From: Cryptomeria japonica
Taxonomy: Eukaryota > Streptophyta > Pinopsida > Cupressales > Cupressaceae
Assembly (NCBI RefSeq): GCF_030272615.1
Contig: NC_081412.1
Location: 343,973,870 to 344,037,869 of the forward strand
Length of the DNA stretch: 64,000 nucleotides
Reading direction: 5' to 3'
Numbering within the stretch: position 1 is the first letter of the stretch; each line of letters opens with the position of its first letter. Below the pieces are notes generated by a model that did not search any database, was not told the origin of the DNA, and saw nothing but the letters and a program-made list of their open reading frames with translations. Positions 1-10,760 of this stretch are shown here, piece after piece. A program made the position numbers and the translations under genes.

Positions 1-2
1 AG

Positions 3-278
3 CTTGCTGATTTATGTCTTACCATGATATTGGGTTTGGTGGAATATGAGAGAGTTTTTAGTGCTTTGGGGTTCCTAAAATCAAAGCTAAGAAACAAACT
101 AGACAAAAATTTGGAAAATTTCTTGAGGCTCTATACATCTAGGTATGATGTCCACACTTTTCCTTATGATAGGGCACTGCAAATCTGGAGGTCCAAATGT
201 GAAAGAAGAGGTTTGGGCAACACTTCAAACCAAAGTGCCAGTGGGACTACTAGAGCTACTAGTAGCATTGAGATGTAG
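3..278 (+). pseudogene. hAT transposase C-terminal fragment
   Basis: The open frame runs in from the window edge, so the start is outside. The visible part contains the ERVFSALGFLKSKLRNKL signature followed by a helical stretch and ends after about 90 codons. This pattern (ER-x-FSA, then K-x-RN-x-L) is typical of the C-terminal dimerisation region of hAT-superfamily DNA transposases (Dimer_Tnp_hAT type). In that family this segment mediates multimerisation, while the catalytic DDE residues lie upstream and cannot be seen here. The serine- and threonine-rich tail just before the stop is common at the ends of such proteins. No terminal inverted repeat was recognised downstream. It could be a host-domesticated hAT-derived gene rather than a transposon; the sequence cannot tell. 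Confidence 0.7.
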
Positions 279-610
279 TTTGGCGAAGATATGCAGACTC
301 AGACTCACAGTGAAGAAACCACAGACGGGAATCAAGAAAGAATTGAATTTGATGAGGATGAATGGAAACTGTAACAGTAAGAGATTGGTATTTATTAATC
401 TTATTACTGTATCTCATCATTCATATTACAAAAGCATATTACTTTTTGCAATTAGAATTTAATATTGATTTGTAATTATATTTTTCAACTTTCTATTTCC
501 AGATTTAAAATAGCATAATAAAAAAAAAACCATAATGTGTTTATTGATACAGAGATGTTTATTGTTTATTTATACATGTTTGAGTCTCAAATCTATGTGA
601 TACATTTTAG

Positions 611-956
611 AACCATATGATACAATTCATTCAATAGTAATACACATGTCGAGAACTTAGATTTTCATTAATTCTTTCAAAATATAGCCATATGATACAA
701 TTCATTCAATAGTAATACACCAAATTCCAATCTGTGTGATTCTCCATACCAATTGCAAAAGTGAATACAAAGTTTCAGAACCCTTTGCAAATGACCCTGA
801 ATTTCCTTTTATAAAAATAAGAGAGCAACAACAAGTCCTGTGTGATTCTCCAATGTCCATGCAAAAGTGAATACAAAGTTTCAGAAGTAGAACCCTTTGC
901 AAAATTGCAAATGACCCTGAATTCCTTTTTATAGAAACAAGGGAGCAACAACAGCT
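611..956. repeat. Local tandem duplications
   Basis: A ~35-bp segment containing GATACAATTCATTCAATAG occurs at about 611-646 and 687-720. A longer unit follows as a head-to-tail pair at 733-838 and 839-956. Both copies carry TGTGTGATTCTCC, then AAGTGAATACAAAGTTTCAG, then GAGCAACAAC, and they differ by small insertions. No coding potential is seen. Nearby, a 30-bp segment with GGATTAGCAAAATAGCAA is repeated at about 1262 and 1325. Confidence 0.85.
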
Positions 957-1482
957 TCAGGTCGAATTGTAAGTTTGCAACATGTGAATACTGAACATCA
1001 AAATCACAAACTCAGCACATATTTATATGGCCATCACAGGTCATATTAGCAATTTAACATCTGCTACATGTTTGATGTCTCCTGTTCAAAAAATAGAGTT
1101 CAAAATTAAATATTAATTCACGCCATGGCAAATTAAACATAGATAATAGCAGTGCCTAAAACCTACTAATCAGAAATAGAGAAATACATAAATGTTAAAG
1201 CAAGGGAGAATTTGAGAATACAAATTTACTGGCTGAAGTTTTGCACTGTGCATCATAGATTCATAGGCTGGATTAGCAAAATAGCAATAGCGAGTGCTAT
1301 TTTTTTCCTATTCATAAAATAGATTCATAGGTTGGATTAGCAAAATAGCAAACGGAAAAAACTTAAAACCTTGAAATTAAGAATAAAAGAAGAAAATTGT
1401 GCAATACATACTATGATTCTTAAGAATTCTGTGCCAGTTTTTGTAGGGTGCTCCACTTTTCGTCTGATGGAAGGTCAATATT
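957..1482. other. AT-rich spacer without recognised gene
   Basis: Apart from the short repeat near 1262 and 1325, nothing in this stretch is recognisable. It is the 3' side of the long minus-strand gene that ends at 1483. Confidence 0.5.
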
Positions 1483-2622
1483 TTATAAACTATGGAAAGT
1501 CAACTCCAACTTCATCAACATTCCATATTTATAAGATTTACTTGACATCATTGTTTCATCCAATACCGTATTTAGAGTTGTAAATGGTTGGATGAATTCC
1601 AAAAAGCTTTTGGGAGTTGTGTCCTTTGGAAGCAAGTCTAAATCAGACTTCATTTTTATCTCCATGATTTTTTTGTAAGCTTCTTCTCCAATGAATTTAT
1701 TTGATGTGTCAACAGGCTTAGGCAAACCAAGTTTAATCAAATTATTTTTCATTTCTTGCAGCTTCACTATCTTTTTTCCACAACTGTCCATAACTTCTGA
1801 TGTTTCCCTTAGCTTCTGGCATTTTTGAATGATAGATGATGTCTTAACTGTGGCATCAATGCGGCTCTTAATTCCCTTGGATGCCAAGTAGCTGTCACTA
1901 GAACTGTAGACTACTTTCAGAATCTTTTTTGCCATTTCCTCTTTTGAATAAACATGTGTGCTCTTCTCATAGAGCCCTTTGATTTTTATAAAAAATTGTC
2001 TCATACTTTCAGTCAATTGAAGCCATTCACACAACTTCTCACTACTCTGCATTATTCACTGCCAAATGTTTTCTTGTATATACTTCGTTATATTTTTCAT
2101 ATTGTCTTTCAATCTATCCTCCAAAGTTTTTATTTTATCATTTGCATTGTGCAGGTCTTCTTTCATTTGTGCACATTTTTTTCTTTCTTCCTCTACTTCC
2201 TCTTGCAAATGTTTTTCTTTTTCCTTCCCATGATCCAATAGGTCCTGTAAATTTCTCATTTTTGTGGTAGCAGACTAATAACTTTTGTATAATTTTTGAA
2301 AACTGGCTTTTTCCTCAACAATTTATTTACTGCTTTTAGCTTGTTTTTCAGCTAGGTCCTTCAATTCTGCATCCTTCTTCTCCTGCTCTGCAATTTCTAT
2401 TGTAGAGCCCGAATTTTTAATCCTTTTCTATAAATCATTGCACTTGCTATCTGCTGCTTTCCTCCTTGATTTTTCATTTTCCAGGTCTGCCTGTAACTTT
2501 TCTATTTGTTTCTCCAATTTATTTTTTTCTCTCTCCACCTTTAGCAGTGAAGTGTAGACCACTTCGTTAGTCCTTTTTGACACACTAATTTTGTCCACAT
2601 TATGTACTTTGGAAAAATCCAT
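1483..2622 (-). pseudogene. Coiled-coil C-terminal part of the same long gene, with stops
   Basis: After the frameshift near 2695 the reading frame continues from 2622 to 1483 in a single register. It is broken by stops at 2428, near 2320 and 2275, and at 2056. The pieces are rich in Lys, Glu and Leu with heptad-like spacing (for example LEKQIEKLQADLENEKSRRK and the 2056-2259 segment), so a long coiled coil is likely. It is followed by a ~190-residue helical tail (1483-2052). Coiled-coil tails also end the related gene in Copia-6. The preserved register despite several stops suggests that the whole 1483-5510 unit was one gene of about 1340 codons that is now decaying. Confidence 0.55.
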
Positions 2623-2654
2623 TTGGAGGGTGCTAACTTGAAATTGAGAGGGAT

Positions 2655-3776
2655 CTATCTAACTGTATGGTGGATTTTTATCTTTAGATGTGTCGGGGGC
2701 ATAACAACCATGAACTCCATCATATCTTTATGTGGGTCATATGTTGGAAATACCCTGTTCCTTGCAGGCTGTTCGTTTACAACTTCAGACACGGAATTCC
2801 TATGAAATGCTTTATTTTTTTCTTTATTTGCTTTTGTTGTGTGTTCATATTTTTCATAGTAATCACGGAATTGAAAATTTGGGCTTGTTGAAGCAATTGA
2901 ATGTTTGAAAGGTGACATAGGAATACCATAGGCTCCAGTTCCACTTATTCTTGTGGTTTTAACTAATGCTTGATGAGGATTACCAACAACAGTTCCTGAT
3001 GCTGTCCCACTCCCACTGACACTTTCATGTGTATTTTTCATAGTCTTTTGAGGTGTATGATCTGAAGCTACAAATGATTGATTTGTAGTGTCAGTGGCAC
3101 TTGATATAGGATTCTCAATAGTATGAGATTGAGTATCTACCTCTAGTGGCCTCTTGCGAGAGATTTTTTGTTGTTGCCCTTGTCCAACACCAAGACAACT
3201 AGTATTAGTAGTAGTACCCATGCCAACCCCACCAATCACAACGACACTTGACTGAACATTAATAGGAATACTATCCCTAGATTCCCCACCAGTGGCAGTG
3301 GCACTTGATTCACCACCAATGGGAATACCATGATGTGGTGGTGGTTGTGGATTTGAACCTGAAACAAATGTAGGTGGACCTTGAGGGCAATGAGTAGTAC
3401 CTATCCCTGATGAATCTGAAGAATCAAGTCCAATGACCAGTTTATAAGGACCTTTTGATTTTGACTGTGATGGAAGTTGTACCTGAAGTGGATACCAAAT
3501 TCCCTCTCCTCTGGGACCTAGACCACCACCTTCAAAACCCATTTTTTCCACAAGGTTTGCCCCTTTGCTATATTTTTCTTTCATTGACTCACTGACTCCA
3601 CCTAATATTTTAGGGACTGTAGTAGTTGTTGGAGGGGGTTCAACGACAACCTCATGCGCATCATCATCACCTTCAGTCCCGCCATGCTCCATATCCCACA
3701 ATTTGCTAAACTCTGCATCCTCGTCGATGCTCTCAAATTCTGCACTTGTCTTTGGTTCACCGAGATTCCTCCTCAT
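2655..3776 (-). CDS. G-patch domain segment of the same long gene
   Basis: This 373-codon frame lies in register with the 551-codon ORF upstream. Residues 71-110 (about 3566-3447) match a G-patch: KGANLVEKMGFEGGGLGPRG followed by a GI-x-x-PL segment. This is the Gly-rich signature found in RNA-processing proteins, such as the TFIP11/STIPL splicing-factor family, and in some retroviral protease tails. In host proteins the G-patch recruits DEAH-box helicases. The N-terminal 60 residues are acidic and contain a Pro/Thr run. After the domain comes a long low-complexity Gly/Ser/Thr-rich region with a basic patch (KISRKRP, possibly nuclear targeting). The frame is lost near 2695, where a frameshift moves the sequence into the coiled-coil frame ending at 2428. 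Whether it is translated is unknown. Confidence 0.6.
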   Translation of the reverse strand: MRRNLGEPKTSAEFESIDEDAEFSKLWDMEHGGTEGDDDAHEVVVEPPPTTTTVPKILGGVSESMKEKYSKGANLVEKMGFEGGGLGPRGEGIWYPLQVQLPSQSKSKGPYKLVIGLDSSDSSGIGTTHCPQGPPTFVSGSNPQPPPHHGIPIGGESSATATGGESRDSIPINVQSSVVVIGGVGMGTTTNTSCLGVGQGQQQKISRKRPLEVDTQSHTIENPISSATDTTNQSFVASDHTPQKTMKNTHESVSGSGTASGTVVGNPHQALVKTTRISGTGAYGIPMSPFKHSIASTSPNFQFRDYYEKYEHTTKANKEKNKAFHRNSVSEVVNEQPARNRVFPTYDPHKDMMEFMVVMPPTHLKIKIHHTVR

Positions 3777-3854
3777 AGTCCAAAAATCATTTATTTTGGT
3801 TTGAGTGAAATAATTCTCTTTACATTCGTGCAGGATTGATTTGGGAATAGTTTT

Positions 3855-5510
3855 TTAAGATGGATTAGCAGATTTTAGGTAGAAATTGTAGGACCTCCTA
3901 TTTTGGATGCCCTGGCCCTCCTCTGTTGTCCTCTTTGTGTGCATTTGCAATGCCATAATTTGTGATGAAATTTCTTCTGTTGAAATGTTATTGTCAGGTG
4001 CAATTTTCTCCATCTCTTTTTTAACCTCATCCCAAGAGTCCTTGTTTCTAAGCTTTTCTAGCAATGGCTTACTTTCATGTTGACATAAAGCTGAAGAGTT
4101 CCCATTTTTCTTAAGCCTTGCTTGAACTACACCGATTGGATCATACTGCCAGAGACCCTCATCACCAAAGTTAAAAAATGTCAAGAAATCATGTGCCACA
4201 ATGAATGCTTTTCTCTCAAATGTGAACCCTCCACATGAGAAAGGCAAGGAAGGAAATATGCTCTTCTTTTGCTGACCATGGAATTGTCTATCTGTGCTCT
4301 CCAATTGCTGTACATACTCTAATGCAAATACCCTCTCTGTCACATGTATTGGAAGTCTGTATGGTTTTACTGTCGATTCGTAAAACCTTAACACAGTGAA
4401 TTCTTCCATGAAGAACCAGTCAGCCAATTCTATTTGACTTCTGAGTTGAATGCAATCTCTACAAGACACAAGCAACCTAGGCATTGGAGTGCTTGTAATT
4501 TCATTATACATTGGTGCCAAAAAGAAGTCTACAAAATGGTTGTAGTTCTTTCTGTTATCATGCATCCTTATCTTTGGGGTCCAATCATATATTGGACACT
4601 CTATTCTCTTCCCAGTCTTCTCATCAATCTTATAGCTCACAATTTGAAGCTTGTTGGTCTCAAATATTGCATGATACTTGGATAGAAGGAGATAGCACAA
4701 GTAGGATGAGAACCTAAATGTCTTACAGGAACCTTTTTTGATCATTAGTAACTGTTTTTGCATGGATTTTACAATGTGCTCAATAAAATTATATCTTACT
4801 AGCTGACCTACACAATGGATATTATAAATCAATTCAAGAAGGCTTGCACCCACTTCCCTATCATTTTCCAATCCCAGGAAAAATGACAGCAAGGAAATAG
4901 TATCCCCAACCCATGGAACAAAAATTTTAGAATCATAAGGAGGCTTATGATTCTGATCCAACACAATACTAGTACCAATCTTTATTAGAGCTTTGATAAA
5001 TGAATCTCTGCAACTTGGATTGAGACTCTCATAATTCTCTGCCAGCTTTCCTAGGTCAATTTGGACATTTGAGTTTTGGGCTTCAAATCCTAGGTTCAAC
5101 AAACGAGCAAATTCTCCCTCGTTTATGGATAGAATTTCCTCTTTTGTATTTTTATTGACAATTGGTTTTTTATCTTTATCATAATTTTTGGTGCAGACCA
5201 TGACAAAATCAGGACAAGGGAATACTTCAGGTAACACCATGCTTCCTAATCCAACATCCCACGATGCGATTTTATTTGTTTTTTGTTGTAACATTGGGTT
5301 GAAAATAGTAAATTTTGCTCTGGATGCATCTGCCGCCTTACTAGACAATGTATATCTAATATCTATGATACGCTTTTCACCATGGATAGCAGGGTCATAA
5401 ATATCATGGTATTCATCAGTGAAACCTGGTGTTTTAACTAGTTTAGTTAGGTACATTTTGTTTTTCACTTGGCTTCTTGTAGAACTACTGCTTCCCATTT
5501 TCCCCATCAC
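3855..5510 (-). CDS. N-terminal part (551 codons) of a long retroelement-like gene
   Basis: This is an uninterrupted ORF of 551 codons starting with a double Met and a serine-rich stretch. Residues roughly 100-300 form a mostly helical region that ends in a lysine-rich turn and the TFRFSSYLCYLLL motif. A domain with the same spacing of features (a hydrophobic LG loop, a helix, lysines, then TFRF plus a hydrophobic helix) occurs in the unrelated locus at 35511-36353 inside Copia-6. It is reminiscent of the helical domain of plant 'putative transposon protein' or Sirevirus env-like ORFs (Transposase_32 type), but I cannot confirm this. The TAA at 3855 is in the same frame as the downstream G-patch ORF, 26 codons away, so this is probably the first half of one gene. 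No LTR, primer-binding site or terminal repeat was found around it. Confidence 0.6.
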   Translation of the reverse strand: MMGKMGSSSSTRSQVKNKMYLTKLVKTPGFTDEYHDIYDPAIHGEKRIIDIRYTLSSKAADASRAKFTIFNPMLQQKTNKIASWDVGLGSMVLPEVFPCPDFVMVCTKNYDKDKKPIVNKNTKEEILSINEGEFARLLNLGFEAQNSNVQIDLGKLAENYESLNPSCRDSFIKALIKIGTSIVLDQNHKPPYDSKIFVPWVGDTISLLSFFLGLENDREVGASLLELIYNIHCVGQLVRYNFIEHIVKSMQKQLLMIKKGSCKTFRFSSYLCYLLLSKYHAIFETNKLQIVSYKIDEKTGKRIECPIYDWTPKIRMHDNRKNYNHFVDFFLAPMYNEITSTPMPRLLVSCRDCIQLRSQIELADWFFMEEFTVLRFYESTVKPYRLPIHVTERVFALEYVQQLESTDRQFHGQQKKSIFPSLPFSCGGFTFERKAFIVAHDFLTFFNFGDEGLWQYDPIGVVQARLKKNGNSSALCQHESKPLLEKLRNKDSWDEVKKEMEKIAPDNNISTEEISSQIMALQMHTKRTTEEGQGIQNRRSYNFYLKSANPS

Positions 5511-5827
5511 TATTATTGTTAATAATTCAAATTAATGATAGATAAAAACCTGAAAATGCTAACCCTCAAATTGGACCACGGGATTACCAAAAGCAAAAAA
5601 GGCAGGATGTAGGTGTTCTAGATTTTACCCAAAAATTGGAATTTCTATTTCACTAGATTGGCGCAGATAGTCTCTGTTGCAACTTGCATTCCTCAATCTA
5701 GTAGCTGTTTCTAAATCTCCCTCGATTTACAGGTTTGTCAAAGAAATGAAAGACGATTATGATTTACGAGTCTCTTATTTTGAAAACTCTAAAAAGTAGA
5801 AAAGTAAAACCTAAATGGCAAAATATC
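5511..5827. other. Upstream region of the long minus-strand gene
   Basis: About 317 bp without recognised features lie between the start of the 551-codon ORF and the tandem arrays. No TATA box or LTR end is convincing. Confidence 0.4.
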
Positions 5828-6019
5828 AAGAATCATGTTGTAATTTTATTAATTACTATTAATAACTATTCGATGCTGAAGGACAAAACAATCATTACTT
5901 CAGTATAAATTCCAAGGACATTAAGAATCATGTTGTAATTTTATTAATTATTATTAATAAGTATTCGATGCCGAAGGACAAAATATTCACTACTTCAATA
6001 TAAATTCTGAGGACATTAA
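5828..6019. repeat. Two-copy ~95-bp tandem duplication
   Basis: The segment beginning AAGAATCATGTTGTAATTTT occurs at 5828 and again at 5923. Both copies carry the TATTCGATGC...GAAGGACAAAA core and end in GGACATTAA. Differences are mostly single bases. Confidence 0.85.
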
Positions 6020-6030
6020 ATGTAATACGT

Positions 6031-7075
6031 TCAATTCCGGGTGAAGTTCTCCCAAATGTGTTCACTTCCCACATTCGGGTCGAAATCCACCCTAAGTCGT
6101 TGATCTTTGCTCATCCAATAGACGAGGGACTAAGGTACCTGTTGTGACTTTACGGGTCTGTTTTTTAAGTCTGTTTAATAATTTTAAACTTCCGTCTGAA
6201 AAAGTGCTTTATAGACTTACTTATATTTAATTAAATTTAAAACGTTTCAATTCCAGGTGAAGTTCTCCCAAATGTGTTCACTTCCCACATTTGGGCCAAA
6301 TTCCACCCTAAGTCGTTGATCTTTGTTCATCCGATGGTCGATGGTACCTGTTTTAAGATGTAGTGGGTCCCATGACTTCTGCCATTTTTCTGGCACGTCA
6401 CCATAATTGTGTCACTTTTCGAGTTTGATTTTTAGTCTATTTAATCATTTTAAACCTCTGCTCGAAAAAAAAGCTTTATAGACTTAATTATATTTAATTA
6501 CATTTAAAATGTCCAATTCTGGGCGAAGCTCTCCCAAATGTGTTCACTTCTCACATTCGGGCCGAAATCCACCCTAACCGTTGATCTTTGTTCATCCAAC
6601 GGTCGATGGTACCTGTTTTAAGATGTAGTGGGTCCCACGACTTCTGCCATTTTTTTGGCACATCACCATACTCGTGTCACTTTTTCGGTTTGATTTTTAG
6701 TCTATTTAATCATTTTAAAATTCCACCTGAAAAAAGAGATTTTTAGACTTAATTATATTTAATTAAATTTAAAATGTCCAATTCTGGGCGAAGTTCTTAG
6801 AAAGGTGTTCACTTCCCACATTCGGGCCGAAATCCATCCTAGCCATTGATCTTTGTTCATCCAACGGTCGATGGTACCTGTTTTTAGATGAAGTGGGTCC
6901 CATGACTTCTGCCATTTTTTCTGGCATGTCACCATACTCATGTTACTTTTCGGGTCTATTTTTAAAGTCTACTTAATCATTTTAAAATTCCGCCCGAAAA
7001 AGAGATTTATAGTCTATAGACTATAGACTTTCACTTAATTCTATTTAATTAAATTTAAAATGTTCAATTCCGGGC
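6031..7075. repeat. Tandem array of ~265-bp units
   Basis: Unit starts, recognised by TCAATTCCGGGTGAAGTTCT or close variants, lie at about 6031, 6247, 6512, 6777 and 7064, giving spacings of 216, 265, 265 and 287 bp. Each unit contains CCCAAATGTGTTCACTTCCC, GTTGATCTTTGTTCATCC, GGTCGATGGTACCTG and an AT-rich TTAATTATATTTAATTAAAT segment. The last copy is cut shortly after its start. It could be a small satellite or the subterminal array of a DNA transposon. No coding potential is seen. Confidence 0.85.
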
Positions 7076-7910
7076 ATTGGGCAATAGTTTGAGATAACTA
7101 TTAAATATAATGTTAATATTATTTGTAAAAATTTTAAATTCAAAAATAGTATAAAACATGAAACTTAGTTTCGAGAATAAAACAAATAACTAAATAAAAA
7201 TATAAATTTTGATATGCAATTTGAAAGGTAAAAGTTTAATATTAAAAAGAAAACATTCAATATTAAATCTAAAATATTAATTTAATGTTTAACAAAATTC
7301 TTTGAAAATATGTTTACGATATATAATTTTCAAAAATAGTTTAAAAATATATATAAAATTTCAACATAAATTTAGTCTATTAATTTAAAAAAATGTGCAA
7401 CTGCAGTCCTCAACCTGTTAAGGCGAGCAACTTTGGAAAGTACAAATGCCAAGGTGGCGATTAATTGTTGCACGAGGAGTTGTCTGCAGCATGCCGCATG
7501 AAAGGAGGAAGGGGAGGATGGCAGGAAATCTTTTTCCTGATCTCATGGCATTAATGTCTTATTGTGCATATTCATTACCCGGCCTATAAGAGTTAAGACG
7601 GCGGCAGATTTTTTTACCTTTTGATCTGTGTACCACTTTTTGCTTTGAAGCAACTGCAGAACAAATCTCTAGTTCGTAGAATCGTACCTTCTGTAAGATA
7701 TTTTTCGCAGGAAGTGATTTTGAAATTGCAGGTGACATGGAGGCCAATTTCACACTTCGAACAGACAAGAAGTTGGTGCCCTTTTTGGGAAAAGTATCTG
7801 ATAAACGAATGCAAGGACTGTTCAGGTTTAAGGAGGAGAAGTTGTGGGTGGCAGCTCGACTAATGCTTGTGGAGGAGGTGGCACATATCAGTCACTAGTA
7901 TCGAACTAAC
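7076..7910. other. Non-repeated spacer, no supported gene
   Basis: The left part (to about 7400) is very AT-rich. The right part is closer to balanced composition and has short overlapping ORFs on both strands that I judge non-coding. No recognised domain. Confidence 0.4.
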
Positions 7911-8441
7911 ATGGAGGTTTACTCTCTGATTATGGCATGGGCCTGTGAATTCAAACTGGAGGTGGAAAAGGTAAAACTCACATTGGTCAAATTGATTGAT
8001 GGGGAGTTTTTGATTAACTTGGATTCAATCTTGGAGTGGGTGGTGCTAGGAGTTGGCATTCAAATTATGGAAGGGGATGACCAGGAGGAATTACTTCCTT
8101 TTATTCGTGGCCCAGAGGATGAAATCAAATACCAGTGCCGTGAACGAGCCCGAGTGGGGTGGGAAGCGATGAAACTCTTTGTTAAATTAACGAGGGTGGA
8201 TGAAGTCCTGAATGCTTTGCATGTGGTGGCAAGGATGGAGGTTGGTAGGGCATTGTGAGATAGGGCTAAAGAAGGAAGGGCCATATAGCTACTGGCAAGC
8301 TTGGAGGGCGACCCTGACTTCGGGTTCCTAAACTGCATTCCAAAAATGAAAGTTGAAGCGGCAAAAGGGAAAGCGAAAGCATCGACCTCTGAGGAGGGAA
8401 GGGACTGGGAGGAAGCGACCCAGGGGGATAGTGAGACTGAG
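7911..8441 (+). pseudogene. Unrecognised ORF with in-frame stops
   Basis: The frame opens with ATG at 7911, runs 115 codons to TGA at 8256, and stays readable in the same register through a second stop near 8286 to about 8441. It ends in a Lys/Ala/Glu-rich tail. The composition is protein-like (amphipathic helices, charged residues), and the region is more GC-rich than its surroundings. I do not recognise a family. It might be a gene or retroelement relic; the in-frame stops argue for decay. Confidence 0.35.
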
Positions 8442-9045
8442 TGAGTGGCCTATCAGCAATGAACTAGTTTTTTTGTCTGCTTGCTATAAGCTATGGACAA
8501 ATTTTGTATCTTGAAACGTTTCAATTAATTGAATGAAAAAACCTTGACCGATAAACTTTTGTATCTTGCAACTTTTGAAATTTTTTATTTTGAATGACTA
8601 TATAGTAATAGTATATATTTATAAAATTATAATCAACCATAATCAATGTACAAATAATTAATGGAACGAATTGAATTTTTTTTTTTTATAGCATTACATA
8701 AAAATATCACAGTATTAAATTTATTTCCATTGTTTAACAAATAATTGAAATAACGTAGCTCATATACAAAAAGCATTTGAAAGAAATTAATTAATAAAAA
8801 TGAAATAGAATTATAGAAAGCATTTTTATATCCATAAGACTGTAAGAGGCAAAGTGAAAAAAACTGGAATTTGAAAAATTATCATTAATATTTATGCTTT
8901 TGAAATTTACAATTTTTTCATCAGAGACTTGAGTCCCCCAAAAACTTAAAAGCCAAAATGAGTGAGCCACTCGCACTCAGCCTGTTAGGGTTCAAGGACA
9001 TAGGAAAAAAAAACTACAGGTAATGGAATTGTTTACAATTTTTCC
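8442..9045. other. AT-rich spacer
   Basis: No feature recognised. It includes A/T homopolymer runs (near 8680 and 9008). Confidence 0.4.
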
Positions 9046-9651
9046 CTAAGAATCTGGTCCTCCTTCCATGTAGAATTCTTCAGACAGCATAAGCTGAGAA
9101 AATTCTTCAAGCCACATGTAGTTTGGAAAGTCATCCAGGAGGAACCATTTCCGGAGGAAGTCCCTACCAATCCGTGCCCATTTTCTATGACGCGTCAGCT
9201 GCTCCGCATTCAGGTTTAGGAGAAATGGTTGCCTAGCCACTGGCAGTGTTTGGTCAGGGAGGAGAAGCTTGGATAAATCACTCGCCCAAGGGATCCCCAC
9301 CCCTACTTCTACAAGAATGACAAGAGTAATGTCATCTCCAAGGAAGTCTTCCTTAAAAACCTTCCTCAACAGCATCAACATATCCACCTTGTCTCCTCCC
9401 AAGTCTAGAAGAGACACTAAGAAGCGGGATGTAAGGTCCGTGTTAACACGGTACCTATTTTCATTTTGCAGAAATTCTCTACCCAGCACCATCTGCACAA
9501 CTTCATTGGTGAATGACCCAACCTCCTTGCAGATTGATTGGAGGGTTGGGTCTCTAATGGAGCCTAGAAAGGCCCTCTGGTCCTCTATAGAAATACTTCT
9601 CAAGTGGATGGGAGTGTCCATTTTGAGAAAACAGATTAACAAATTAAACAA
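9046..9651 (-). CDS. Hypothetical protein, 201 residues
   Basis: This complete ORF of 201 codons has no internal stop, unlike most frames in the window. The product is predicted to be soluble and mostly helical. It begins with a short hydrophobic stretch (MFNLLICFLK) that may lie outside the true start, since a second Met follows at residue 12. Charged and aromatic residues are spread evenly, with a Trp-rich part near the C-terminus (KWARIGRDFLRKWF). I do not recognise a family. No neighbouring gene or promoter helps to assign a role. It could be an exon of a host gene, a retroelement fragment or chance. Confidence 0.35.
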   Translation of the reverse strand: MFNLLICFLKMDTPIHLRSISIEDQRAFLGSIRDPTLQSICKEVGSFTNEVVQMVLGREFLQNENRYRVNTDLTSRFLVSLLDLGGDKVDMLMLLRKVFKEDFLGDDITLVILVEVGVGIPWASDLSKLLLPDQTLPVARQPFLLNLNAEQLTRHRKWARIGRDFLRKWFLLDDFPNYMWLEEFSQLMLSEEFYMEGGPDS

Positions 9652-10680
9652 CCTGAGTAGTGAGCATATAAACCTAAAATACCATGAGCTCTGATGATTT
9701 ATCTACCAAATGGCAAAGGCTAATTGAAGATGAAAGAAGCAGAGATCGTATATAAATTGTTGAAGCTCTTGATTGTTATAATTACTTCTTTAATAGTATT
9801 AACTGCTATAATTTTTTTTAAATCTTTCGTATCTCTGCAAATCTTTCCCATAAATGCACGAGTGTGCGAAATTGGAAACAACTATGAACTAATACCAAAT
9901 TGGCAAGTATCACATTGGAAGTCGTGGGGACAGAGTGGATTGCCGTAAGTGAAAAGATATATATTAAATGAACGAAATTATCAATCGTGATTTGTGACAT
10001 TTGATACGTGTCTATTGAATCCAATTCCATTCCGAGCACTTTCTGGTGAGCTATGTTCTCTTCAAAAAATTGGGCCGAAATAAAACTTCAGCCATTGATA
10101 TACGATCATCGAACAGTTTAAAATCATTGATAGATTTTAGGTATGTGTCACTCTTTACGTGTTAAAGAGGCCGCACTTATTGATACGTCATGTAGAGTCT
10201 GGACTCAATGTATTATGTGATGTGATGTACTGATGTGATGTGATGTGCCTTGTCTATTAATGGCAATGAATTTATGAAATCGCCAATGAATTATATATTG
10301 TACCATAAATAACAAAATATTCGCCAAAACAAATTAAAATTTTTTCAAGCGGTGGATAAAAATCGCCAATACATTTAAATAATTTTTCCTTCGGAGTAAA
10401 AATTTTTGCTCATACAATTATATATTTGTTCCTTTTAACAATAATTATTCGCCTCCCACAATAAATAGTTTCCCCATAGAACAAGGTATTATTCGTCAGA
10501 AATTTATGGCATTTTCGTACCCTAGAAAAAAAATCGCCAATACAAAATAATTTTTTCATCATTTAAATTTTTTTTTTTGCCATCGATATAAAAATTTCCC
10601 CTCGAAAATAATGTCTGATTCACCAGGATTTTACACAGTTGCCCAGGGGGGGGGGGGGCGGTTTCTTAAAGTTATCCCTG
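9652..10680. other. Spacer with repeated short motifs and a G13 tract
   Basis: No gene is supported. A GATGTGATGT-type microsatellite lies near 10215-10248. The motif ATCGCCAAT recurs near 10277, 10367 and 10533. A run of 13 G lies at 10646-10658, about 20 bp before the truncated LTR of Copia-1. Confidence 0.5.
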
Positions 10681-10760
10681 GTTGATTCTCCAAAGTGCTA
10701 GAGTTGATAAGTGTTAGTAGGTGTTGACATCAATGACAAAACCATACCAGAATACCAACA
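10681..10760 (-). repeat. Copia-1 3' LTR remnant (80 bp)
   Basis: It matches the final 80 bp of the right LTR from GTTGATTCTCCAAAGTGC to CCAACA, with a few substitutions. The remaining ~980 bp are missing. Confidence 0.85.

Noticed and set aside
3-960. Complete hAT transposon
   Set aside because: Only the C-terminal domain is in the window and no terminal inverted repeat or 8-bp duplication could be found.
10215-10248. GATGTGATGT microsatellite as a regulatory site
   Set aside because: It is a simple short repeat without any associated gene.
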